Positions 23,329-30,057 of a DNA stretch of 31,760 nt are shown here, in pieces. The stretch's first letter is position 1; each line of letters opens with the position of its first letter. The stretch is from assembly GCA_038199755.1 (NCBI GenBank), contig JBBPYR010000121.1:1-31760 (forward strand). Reading direction: 5' to 3'. Origin of the DNA: JBBPYR01 sp038199755 (lineage in GTDB: Bacteria; Chloroflexota; Ktedonobacteria; Ktedonobacterales; Ktedonobacteraceae). The notes under the pieces were generated by a model. It was given only the letters and a program-made list of their open reading frames with translations. It searched no databases and had not been told where the DNA came from. Both the position numbers and the translations under genes were made by a program.

Positions 23329-23532
23329 ATGAAACAAAAGCTGAAAACACACAAGGCCATGGCAAAGCGTGTCAAGGTGACCGCTTCTGGCAAATTCCTG
23401 CGTCGCAAGGTTGCCATCAACCACTTGCGCCGCAACAAGTCCCCTGAAGCAGTACGCTCAATGGATAAGTACTTTCCACTTGCGACGAGTGATACTCGCC
23501 GTCTGAAACGTCTCCTTCCATATGCATTCTAG
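23329..23532 (+). CDS. rpmI: 50S ribosomal protein L35
   Basis: The 67-residue protein matches L35 throughout: KQKLKTHKAMAKRVKVTASGKFLRRKVAINH and KSPEAVRSMDKYFPLATSDTRRLKRLLPY. The start at 23329 follows GAAAGAAAGAGCA, a weak ribosome site; the in-frame extension back to 23227 is not L35-like. rplT follows 30 bp downstream. Confidence 0.94.
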   Translation: MKQKLKTHKAMAKRVKVTASGKFLRRKVAINHLRRNKSPEAVRSMDKYFPLATSDTRRLKRLLPYAF

Positions 23533-23562
23533 TAGCTACGACAGAGAGGATTATAAAGGGAA

Positions 23563-23922
23563 ATGCCAAGAGTAAAACGCGGAGTACCCGCACACAAGAA
23601 GCATAAAAAGTTATTACAGTTAGCGGAAAGCCACCGTGGTACACGCCGTCGCTTGTTCCGCCCTGCCCATGAGTCGGTCATGCACGCCATGGCGTACATG
23701 TACCGTGACCGCCGCAACCGCAAGCGCGACATGCGCCGCCTGTGGATTATCCGTATTAATGCGGCGGCACGCATGTATGGTGTGAGCTACAGTAATTTGA
23801 TGCACGCCATTCATGTTGCCAACATTAGCGTTGATCGCAAGATTCTCGCAGAGATGGCCGTTCACGATCCGATGGCATTCGGCTCCCTGGTCAAAACAGC
23901 ACTGGCCGCTGTTACAAAGTAA
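23563..23922 (+). CDS. rplT: 50S ribosomal protein L20
   Basis: L20 is an early 23S rRNA-binding assembly protein. The 119-residue protein begins MPRVKRGVPAHKKHKKLLQ and continues with MYRDRRNRKRDMRRLWIIRINAAARMYGVSYSNLMHAI, as expected. The normal N-terminus of the family has a longer basic helix with GRRKN; here RGTRRRLFRPAHES stands in its place. AAAGGGAA precedes the ATG. A strong hairpin follows the stop. Confidence 0.96.
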   Translation: MPRVKRGVPAHKKHKKLLQLAESHRGTRRRLFRPAHESVMHAMAYMYRDRRNRKRDMRRLWIIRINAAARMYGVSYSNLMHAIHVANISVDRKILAEMAVHDPMAFGSLVKTALAAVTK

Positions 23923-23929
23923 GAAGAAA

Positions 23930-23996
23930 TAAAGGGGTAGGAGCATGGTTGCATGTGCGTTATAACGCATCATGCGACCATGCTCCTACCCCTTTA
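23930..23996 (+). terminator. Long hairpin after rplT
   Basis: About 30 nt at 23930-23961 pair with 23962-23996 with one mismatch and one bulge; the tip is the palindrome TGCGTTATAACGCA. It starts eight bases after the rplT stop and lies just before the methyltransferase gene. Only a short TTT run follows. Confidence 0.75.
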
Positions 23997-24019
23997 AAGC
24001 ATCAGTAGGTAAAAGTTGT

Positions 24020-24874
24020 ATGCCTATAATCAGCAGCGTAGCCAACCCGCGTATTAGTAGGGTGCAAGACCTGCACACAGGCCGTGGACGCAAGAAGCAG
24101 GGGCTGTTTTTATTGGAAGGTCCGCACTTGCTGATGGCATTGCTTGATGCTCAAATGCTTCCCCATGAGGTCTACTATCAGCCTGAGCGTTTGCAGCGCA
24201 CCCCTGACGGCACGACCCTGTTGGAGAGACTACTGCACACGTCAGGGCTGGGACAGCAGCAATTGATAGAGGTGAGTGAGCGCGTAATAGAGGTGTTGGG
24301 AGATGTGCAAACATCACAGGGGATAGTAAGCGTTTTGCCGTTGCAGGCGGTGGCTGCACAAACGCTCCGCACGAGACGTGTGGCTGCGCTCCGTCCTGTA
24401 CTACTCATTCTTGACGCCATCGCCGACCCTGGCAACATGGGAACTATTCTGCGAACCGCTCTGGCCGCCGATGTGGATATGGTGTTGCTGGCACCTGATT
24501 GCGTTGATTATTTCAGCCCGAAGGTGGTACGTGCGGCAGCGGGTGCCCACATCGCACTACCAGTAGAGGCTCACGCAAGCTGGGAATCGATTCAAAGCCA
24601 GATCACGCTTCATTGTCCCGCTCAGCCACGTGTATTGCTGGCAGAGGCAGGGAGCAGCAATCACTATTATACACAGGACCTGGTGACACCGTTCGCGCTG
24701 ATTATTGGCAACGAGGCTCACGGTCCCGCCGATCAGGCACGTGCCTTGGCGACCCAAAGCATCACCATACCTCTGGCAAACGCCGTCGAATCGCTCAACG
24801 CGGCAATGGCGGCGGGGATCCTGTTATATGAGGCTGTACGCCAAAAGGCGATGAGGCGCGATGATGGAGGTTAA
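24020..24874 (+). CDS. SpoU/TrmH-family rRNA 2'-O-methyltransferase
   Basis: The protein has 284 residues from the ATG at 24020. Its N-terminal substrate-binding part, ISRVQDLHTGRGRKKQGLFLLEG, is that of SpoU_sub_bind members such as TsnR/YsgA. The C-terminal SPOUT knot is clear: LDAIADPGNMGTILRTALAADVD, ALIIGNEAHGP and ITIPLANAVESLNAAMAAGILLYEAVRQ, which hold the three SpoU motifs. It uses SAM to methylate a ribose 2'-OH in rRNA or tRNA. Its place after rpmI-rplT is common in bacteria. The ribosome site is weak (TAGGTAAAAG). The target nucleotide is unknown, so I give no symbol. Confidence 0.88.
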   Translation: MPIISSVANPRISRVQDLHTGRGRKKQGLFLLEGPHLLMALLDAQMLPHEVYYQPERLQRTPDGTTLLERLLHTSGLGQQQLIEVSERVIEVLGDVQTSQGIVSVLPLQAVAAQTLRTRRVAALRPVLLILDAIADPGNMGTILRTALAADVDMVLLAPDCVDYFSPKVVRAAAGAHIALPVEAHASWESIQSQITLHCPAQPRVLLAEAGSSNHYYTQDLVTPFALIIGNEAHGPADQARALATQSITIPLANAVESLNAAMAAGILLYEAVRQKAMRRDDGG

Positions 24875-24889
24875 CCATAACGGGTAATC

Positions 24890-24997
24890 AACGGGATGCT
24901 GTAGGGGCCAGCTTCAGCGCGCCCCTACAGCATCCCGTTAGCGAAACGCTCCTCAACGGGTACGGGGTGCGATAAATCTCTCTCGCCCCTACGGGGC
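24890..24997. repeat. Inverted-repeat element, copy C (degenerate), with terminator hairpin
   Basis: The left part is a perfect 19-bp hairpin (24890-24908 with 24921-24939), starting 15 bp after the methyltransferase stop. It probably terminates that gene. The interior shares about 30 bp with copy B, including CCGTTAGCGAAACGC and CAAC(A/G)GGTACGGGG. The right arm is a decayed GTAGGGGC end (CGCCCCTACGGGGCG). Copy C is thus a diverged or rearranged member of the A/B family. Confidence 0.75.
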
Positions 24998-25000
24998 GGG

Positions 25001-25234
25001 CTACCAGCGATTGCTAATTTCGGTGCTTTGCTCTTTTTGCAGTGCGAGAGAACTGGAGCCACAGCTATCACACTCGTCAGGCGCAATCGTCCCATGTTTC
25101 ATGCCGCACACTTCGCAAACCCAGCGCATAGAGGTGGCCGAGGCGGATGCCTCTTGGCTCGGTCGTGCGAAAGCATTATGAATGGCAGTTGGGATAGGCG
25201 TAGTGACTTTTGTTGCCGTTCGTTGCGTCATCAT
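25001..25234 (-). CDS. Small zinc-ribbon / rubredoxin-like protein
   Basis: The 77-residue protein ends in RWVCEVCGMKHGTIAPDECDSCGSSSLAL, with CX2C at 40-43 and CX2C at 55-58, a four-cysteine metal site of zinc-ribbon or rubredoxin-like type. The first 35 residues are Thr/Ala/Ser-rich and low in structure. AGGCAGGAA lies seven bases before the ATG. A GTGTGT-AA-ACACAC palindrome at 25259-25272 lies upstream. No partner gene indicates its function, which may be metal binding or nucleic-acid contact. The structured RNA at 25271 runs divergently from its leader. Confidence 0.65.
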   Translation of the reverse strand: MMTQRTATKVTTPIPTAIHNAFARPSQEASASATSMRWVCEVCGMKHGTIAPDECDSCGSSSLALQKEQSTEISNRW

Positions 25235-25270
25235 GAGTGTATTCCTGCCTTCCTAAATGTGTGTAAACAC

Positions 25271-25560
25271 ACTCGGTTCCTGTATTGCCGCTCGTGATGT
25301 GGCTCAACGCCACTACGACCACAATCTGCTTTACAGTACATCGTATCCGCTATGGATGTATGGCCCTAGCCGGGCAAGGGACCGCTTCTCGGTTCCGAAG
25401 AAGCAAATGAGAGATGAATGCTCTCGTGTCGCCGCTTTATGCTGGCACTATCTACAAGCCGCTATGCATGGCTTCCGGTGGTGTAGTCCGCCGACTTACC
25501 AGAGTGCGCTACGCTCCGATGTGTGAATATCGCACACATGCGAGTACCTTGAGGTACCAT
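25271..25560 (+). ncRNA. Structured RNA, probable stand-alone HEARO / IscB omega RNA
   Basis: There is no convincing ORF here, but nine stem-loops follow one another on the plus strand. They are 25299-25313 (GTGGC/GCCAC), 25337-25360 (TACATC/GATGTA), 25363-25375 (GCCC/GGGC), 25384-25404 (GCTTCTCG, loop GTTC, CGAAGAAGC), 25407-25427 (ATGAGAG/CTCTCGT), 25456-25474 (AAGCC/GGCTT), 25476-25493 (CGGTGG/CCGCCG), 25519-25539 (ATGTGTG/CACACAT) and 25544-25557 (GTACCT/AGGTAC). Some stems use G-U pairs, which favours the plus strand. The 5' part (GCTCGTGATGTGGC...GCCAC...ACGACC) and the GGACCGCTTCTCGGTTCCG hairpin resemble, from memory, the HEARO class, the guide RNAs of IscB nucleases, which are abundant in Ktedonobacter. 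No IscB gene lies beside it. The guide would lie near 25255-25275. A different structured RNA or a mobile-element remnant cannot be excluded. Confidence 0.5.
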
Positions 25561-25804
25561 TTCCATCACTGTTCAATGCTCCTGTACCCTCTTTAAAGTT
25601 CAGAGAGCAAACATAACTGATAAGATTGTTCAGTCATCCGTTTGTGTACTTGTACATCTCTATCGGTTGAGAAGGGTCTGTACAACAATTAGTTGAGCCT
25701 GAAGTAGCCACATGAAGTAGTATAAAGCAAGTGTAACAGGTATTGTGAGGGAAAGTCTACGAAAATGGATAGGCCTTCTGGATACTATCGATAACTAAAA
25801 GGTT
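25561..25804. other. AT-rich gene-free stretch downstream of the structured RNA
   Basis: No coding sequence, promoter or repeat is convincing. It may include the 3' end of the structured RNA. The stretch ends at the long hairpin shared with the chemoreceptor gene end. Confidence 0.5.
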
Positions 25805-25884
25805 ATAGGTAAGGCAAAACCGAGCAAAAATGGCACCGTGCAGTTTGCACGGTGCCATTTTTTGCTCGGTTTTGCCTTACCTAT
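25805..25884. terminator. 38-bp hairpin at the end of the chemoreceptor gene
   Basis: Arms 25805-25842 and 25846-25884 pair over 38 bp with one bulged T and a 3-nt loop. The right arm contains the last codons and stop of the chemoreceptor gene (TTA at 25877-25879 on the plus strand). It is the longest hairpin in the window; A and T runs lie inside the stem and none follows it. Confidence 0.78.
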
Positions 25885-28273
25885 TCCAGCCGTTGTTATT
25901 ACCATTACCATTATTGTTACCATCTGAATAGGGCTGATATGGTGATGACGTGGGTGCGGGCGCGCCCCACCCTCTCTGATCTTGTGGGGTCACAGGAGGG
26001 GCCGGATTCAACGGATAAAAAGAGAAAGGATCGTTGCCATTACCATTGGTATATGGTGGATTGCCGTTGCCATTTCCGTTAGTGTATGGTGGATTACCGT
26101 TACCGTTGGTATATGGTGAATTGCCGTTGGTGTATGGTGGTAAGAGGGGGTTGTAATTGTTCACGCCCACCCCGCTTAATTGTGCGGGTTGAGCAGTTGC
26201 GCTCACCGTGCGGAAGAGGCCACTAATGCTCAATTGGTTCTCTTGCTCTTCCATAATGTTGACATTATTGCCATTTGAGAAGAAATTTTGATCCTCTGGC
26301 AGTTTGAATGCTTCAACAGAGGCACGGAGCTGCTCAACGAGGCGGGCGAGGCGTTCCATGTTTTGTGAGGCATCACGGGTACTCATACTGCTCTGCTCGG
26401 TAGATGCGGATACGCCTTGCATAATTTGCACGACAGCACTGGACGAGCGCAATTGTTGTGTGGCCATATCGTTAATATATTCGATCTCACGCGCTTGATA
26501 TTCGACAGCCCCGAATATGGCGGCAAGTGCATTACCAGCGTCTTGTGCCAGTCTCGTTCCCACCAATGTTTCCCGCTCGGTATCTTGCATAGCACCAGCG
26601 GCTGTACTGATCTCCTCACGAATACCACGCACAATACGACCGACGGAACTGGCCTGTTCTTTAGCACGTTCGGCAAGACGACGGATGTCAGCTGCGACAG
26701 CACCAAAGCCTTTACCATTTTCACCGGCCATAGCAGCCTGAATAGCGGCGTCGAGAGCCAGACGATTGGTCTGGTGGGCGATGGTACCAATAACGGTTAC
26801 GATCTCATCAATTTCGCGTGAGCGTTCGTCGAGGCTTTGCACCTTATCGGCAGTGGCATGAACGTTTTCGTTGATGCGCCCCATACCCAGTAAGGACTGT
26901 TCCAATGCTTCGCGACCGTTCTGGGCATCCTGACGGGCTTTTCGTGAGACGGCGTTCAAGGTATTAGCGCGATCAGCCACTTGGCGACTGGCAGAGGCCA
27001 CGCGGTCGATTTCTACAGCAGCCTCTTCGATTTGCAGAATTTCGTTATCGCCAGCCTCCACCAGTTGCGTCATGCGATCCAGAATGGTAGCGGTAGAGTT
27101 ACCGACTTCGTTTGCAACGGCTTTGACACGCACCACTAGACTGCTCAACTCTTCAACCATATAGTTGAAGGAGTCTGCCAGCACACCAAGAGCATCGGCG
27201 GTGACTTCAGCCTGCACGCGCAGATCACCTTCACCAACGCCGCTGACTTCACTAACCAACTTTTCGACTTGCGCTTGTAGATTATCACGCTGGGCCTGCG
27301 TCTCCTGAATAAGGCGAACAATATTGTCCAACATGCTATTCATGGAGTTTGCCACCATATAGATTTCGTCTCGTCCGGCAATGCGCGCACGAGCTTCAGT
27401 ATCACCCTTCGCGATACGCCGGGTCAGGCTTGCCAACTGGCGTAGCGGGCGTGTGATGGTCAGGTTCATAATAAAGCCAGTCGTCACGATGACAAGGACG
27501 GTACTCAAGAAGGCGATGATGGTGGTCAGGATAATTGGGTTCAACTGTGACGGACCAACATTCGTCACGACTTTTCCCATCTGTTCTGCGAGGTTGACCA
27601 CTTGCTGCCAGTCATTACGCAGGGTAGTGAAGTTACTATCGGCGATATAGAGTTCGCCGTATGCCTCCTGATAGGTTGGAAGCACCATAGCAGCTGAGAT
27701 TTTCCCTGCATTGTAATTACTGATGTCCTTGTCCAGAATTTTGATAACGGTATCTTGTTGCGTCGCATACTCTGGCCAACGATCAGAGGCAACGCGCAGT
27801 GCATTGGTCTGCTGTTGGATAATAGTAGAATTGGGATTATCGTTCAAAATAATGTTACGAATATTACTCATATTGTCAGAGTTTGACAGCGAGTAAGTAT
27901 CCAAATACTTTGTAAGCGTCTGATCAAAATTGGCTTTGCGGAATTCCAGAGTGAGTAAGGTTTGCTGAGCAATAGCATCAAGCGAGGCGTCGGTACTTTC
28001 GCCAGTGGGATCTTTGACGGCACCACCGATGCGGGCAAAGACAAGGGCAAAGCGTGTTTTCAGGGCCGCATTCATACTTTCAAGATTCACTTGTTGCGCG
28101 GCTGCTGTATTCTGGGCATCAAAGCTTGTCTTCACCGCCTGCCCACGTATTGTGAGAGAGTTGATATAGAAGGAACCGAGCAGTACAATGACGATACCCG
28201 GTATAGCGGCTGTTAACGCGAACGCAATCAGCAGGCGTCGCGAAATAGGCATATTACTAATAGAGTTAAACAT
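25877..28273 (-). CDS. Methyl-accepting chemotaxis protein, PilJ-like, with Asn/Gly-rich tail
   Basis: The 798-residue receptor starts at an ATG with GGAG six bases upstream. Transmembrane helices lie at about 14-36 and 246-270, with a 4-helix-type outer domain between them. HAMP domains are at about 271-323 and 340-385. The signalling domain (about 386-660) has the hairpin tip IGTIAHQTNRLALDAAIQAAMAGENGKGFGAVAADIRRLAERAKEQA. LDAAIQAAMAGE in place of LNAAIEAARAGE is the form of cyanobacterial PixJ/PilJ-like receptors for type IV pili. The tail (about 690-798) is low complexity and contains four or five PYTNGN(GN) repeats. No che genes adjoin it. It may sense surface or extracellular cues, but no ligand can be named. 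Confidence 0.9.
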   Translation of the reverse strand: MFNSISNMPISRRLLIAFALTAAIPGIVIVLLGSFYINSLTIRGQAVKTSFDAQNTAAAQQVNLESMNAALKTRFALVFARIGGAVKDPTGESTDASLDAIAQQTLLTLEFRKANFDQTLTKYLDTYSLSNSDNMSNIRNIILNDNPNSTIIQQQTNALRVASDRWPEYATQQDTVIKILDKDISNYNAGKISAAMVLPTYQEAYGELYIADSNFTTLRNDWQQVVNLAEQMGKVVTNVGPSQLNPIILTTIIAFLSTVLVIVTTGFIMNLTITRPLRQLASLTRRIAKGDTEARARIAGRDEIYMVANSMNSMLDNIVRLIQETQAQRDNLQAQVEKLVSEVSGVGEGDLRVQAEVTADALGVLADSFNYMVEELSSLVVRVKAVANEVGNSTATILDRMTQLVEAGDNEILQIEEAAVEIDRVASASRQVADRANTLNAVSRKARQDAQNGREALEQSLLGMGRINENVHATADKVQSLDERSREIDEIVTVIGTIAHQTNRLALDAAIQAAMAGENGKGFGAVAADIRRLAERAKEQASSVGRIVRGIREEISTAAGAMQDTERETLVGTRLAQDAGNALAAIFGAVEYQAREIEYINDMATQQLRSSSAVVQIMQGVSASTEQSSMSTRDASQNMERLARLVEQLRASVEAFKLPEDQNFFSNGNNVNIMEEQENQLSISGLFRTVSATAQPAQLSGVGVNNYNPLLPPYTNGNSPYTNGNGNPPYTNGNGNGNPPYTNGNGNDPFSFYPLNPAPPVTPQDQRGWGAPAPTSSPYQPYSDGNNNGNGNNNGWNR
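26041..26135. repeat. In-gene tandem repeat encoding YTNGN units
   Basis: Short degenerate repeats of about 15-27 bp encode PPYTNGNGN-type units at residues about 713-748 of the chemoreceptor. The copies vary at third codon positions and in the number of GN pairs, as expected for a length-variable linker. Confidence 0.75.
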
Positions 28274-28421
28274 GTCGGCTCCAATCCCTTTTCAAGCGGT
28301 GTAGACCAGGATGCCTTTCAAAATGAATTCAAAGATCAGTGTACATTACTTCAAGGATAAATGATACTTCCAGATTAGTCATAACCTGAATATCCTATAG
28401 TATGGGTTGCCCCTCATAGCG

Positions 28422-28483
28422 ATTCATGATGCCCGACAGAGTCAATGCCCTAAAGAGGCAAAGCAAAAGTGGGCATCATGAAT
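28422..28483 (-). terminator. Hairpin after the substrate-binding lipoprotein gene
   Basis: ATTCATGATGCCC (28422-28434) pairs perfectly with GGGCATCATGAAT (28471-28483) across a 36-nt loop. It follows the stop at 28500 on the minus strand. The remaining upstream part, 28274-28421, is the chemoreceptor leader, in which I found no clear promoter. Confidence 0.55.
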
Positions 28484-28499
28484 ACGCTCAGATTCTGCT

Positions 28500-29810
28500 T
28501 TACGCAGGCTGATATGGCTCCGGGATGGCGGCGGCAGCATTATCTGGAAAGACCGGAATGAGCTGATTTTTTTGCCATTGGAACAGATAGGGCTGCGCAT
28601 CAATGTTTTGACCGGTTGCATCAAACTTTACCACACCTTGGACACTATTAAAAGTGGTGTCTTTCTGGTGCAATGCCTGAAGAAGCTTGCTTTTGTCAAC
28701 ACTGTTCACTTTCACTGCGGCCTCTGACAGCACCTGTCCTACCGAGTAGGCTTCTGCTACGTCCGCGTTAATGGCGGTAGTGGAGATATTATACTGGGCG
28801 GTGTAAGCAGCAACCATGTCAGCATTTTGATAGTTATCAGCCTGGGGATACCAACCATTCGGGACAAATATCGACTCGGCATTTTGCTGACCGCCAACAG
28901 CCTTGACGAATTGATCTCCCAGGTCCGGTCCAGCCGTGGCGATCACTGCTTTAAATTTCGTGTAATGGCTCTTTCTAAATGCCTGGACAAAAGCCGTGAT
29001 ATCGGGCAAGACTGTACCAAACACGCCAATCTCAGCTTTTGTATTCATGATATTTTGTGCCATTTTCTGATAGTCGAGTGGCTTCGCCGTAGTGGGATCA
29101 TACACCCTGTAATAGAGTGACTTCACGCCACCCGCCTCTAGCATTTGTCGGACCAGATCAACTTGCGGTTGCGTAAAAGGGTCATTCTCTGTAGCGTAAG
29201 CAGCACTAAGCGGACGAAAACCAACGGGGAGAGAAAGAATGTAGAGTGCGAAGCTCTCCAGATTATTCTGGACCGGAAGCGAGACATCAAATACGTTGTC
29301 CGCGTGCAATGCATTAGCGGCAGGAGTTTCGTCAGGAGCATATGGTGTACCATCAGGCTTACAATACAGACTGAAAACCGAAGGGCCACCACCAGCACCC
29401 TCTAGTAAGGGAAAGCCATATTTCTTAGCGATACAAGCAGCAGTTTTGGTTAGGAGGGTAGAGAATGGGCCAAAGAGAATGTTGACATGATCCTTCGTGA
29501 TCAGTTTCTCATAGTTGGCCTGTACCTGCTTAGGGTCGCTGTTGTCATGGAGGATATCCAGTGTTACCGGACGCCCCAGCAGGCCATTGCTCTTGTTCAC
29601 TGTGTCGGCCCACAGCTGATACCCTTGTTGCATAGCCTTACCATCATCAGCAAAGTCCCCTGAGCTGGAAAGAGAGAAACCTATGACGATGGGAGTGCCA
29701 GTCACTGTAGTTGTACCCTGTCCGCAAGCACTTAGTCCTGCCAAGGATAGCACGAAGATGCCTAGAAAGGATAGGCACGTTCTAATCAAGCTAATAGAGT
29801 ATGTCCGCAC
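28500..29810 (-). CDS. LivJ-like periplasmic-binding lipoprotein (ABC substrate-binding)
   Basis: The GTG at 29810 is chosen: GAGGAG lies seven bases before it and a signal sequence follows at once. The product is 436 residues. A basic N-terminus and hydrophobic core lead to LAGLSACGQ, a lipobox with Cys29 as the lipidated residue. The body has the type I periplasmic-binding fold of the LivJ/AmiC/UrtA group: IVIGFSLSSSGDFADDGKAMQQGYQLWADTVN, LGRPVTLDILHDNSDPKQVQANYEKLI, NILFGPFSTLLT and FGTVLPDITAFVQAFRK. Branched-chain amino acids, amides or urea are possible ligands; none is shown. No permease or ATPase gene adjoins it, so its transporter is elsewhere or it works as a sensor, perhaps with the chemoreceptor next to it. 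Confidence 0.85.
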   Translation of the reverse strand: MRTYSISLIRTCLSFLGIFVLSLAGLSACGQGTTTVTGTPIVIGFSLSSSGDFADDGKAMQQGYQLWADTVNKSNGLLGRPVTLDILHDNSDPKQVQANYEKLITKDHVNILFGPFSTLLTKTAACIAKKYGFPLLEGAGGGPSVFSLYCKPDGTPYAPDETPAANALHADNVFDVSLPVQNNLESFALYILSLPVGFRPLSAAYATENDPFTQPQVDLVRQMLEAGGVKSLYYRVYDPTTAKPLDYQKMAQNIMNTKAEIGVFGTVLPDITAFVQAFRKSHYTKFKAVIATAGPDLGDQFVKAVGGQQNAESIFVPNGWYPQADNYQNADMVAAYTAQYNISTTAINADVAEAYSVGQVLSEAAVKVNSVDKSKLLQALHQKDTTFNSVQGVVKFDATGQNIDAQPYLFQWQKNQLIPVFPDNAAAAIPEPYQPA

Positions 29811-29997
29811 AACGTTTCTCCTCAGAGAATGGGGAAGCAAGATAAAAATAGGAGTGTCCCTTACGGGCATCCGGCTTCCAAAACAAAGAGTATCTTATTT
29901 TCGTTTGATATCTCCCACACTTCAGTTAACGAGAAAAGGATACCCCATATAGAAGCAAATTGGAATATTTCTATCTAAGAGTACCCCAATAGTCCTA

Positions 29998-30041
29998 TTG
30001 TAGCAAGCATAGGACATGCGATATATTCTGTACAGTATATA
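29998..30041 (+). promoter_or_regulatory. Promoter and palindrome before the biotin carboxylase gene
   Basis: TTGTAG (29998-30003) and TATATT (30022-30027), 18 bp apart, are a fair promoter. Overlapping it, 30022-30041 is a 20-bp near-palindrome around CTGTACAG with a single mismatched pair. It is a plausible repressor site covering the -10 box. Confidence 0.4.
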
Positions 30042-30057
30042 CCTAAGGAGCTTCTTT

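Noticed and set aside
23620..23973. 117-residue ORF opposite rplT
   Set aside because: It is antisense to a certain ribosomal protein gene and has no recognisable features.
25257..25526. 89-residue plus-strand ORF over the structured RNA
   Set aside because: It lacks a ribosome site and any recognisable motif, and the sequence is better explained by RNA stems.
25747..25760. GAGGGAAAGTCTAC resembling part of RNase P RNA
   Set aside because: The conserved P4 element differs and the second conserved RNase P segment is absent.
26041..26135. Possible CRISPR-like tandem repeat
   Set aside because: The units are in-frame protein repeats without regular spacers.
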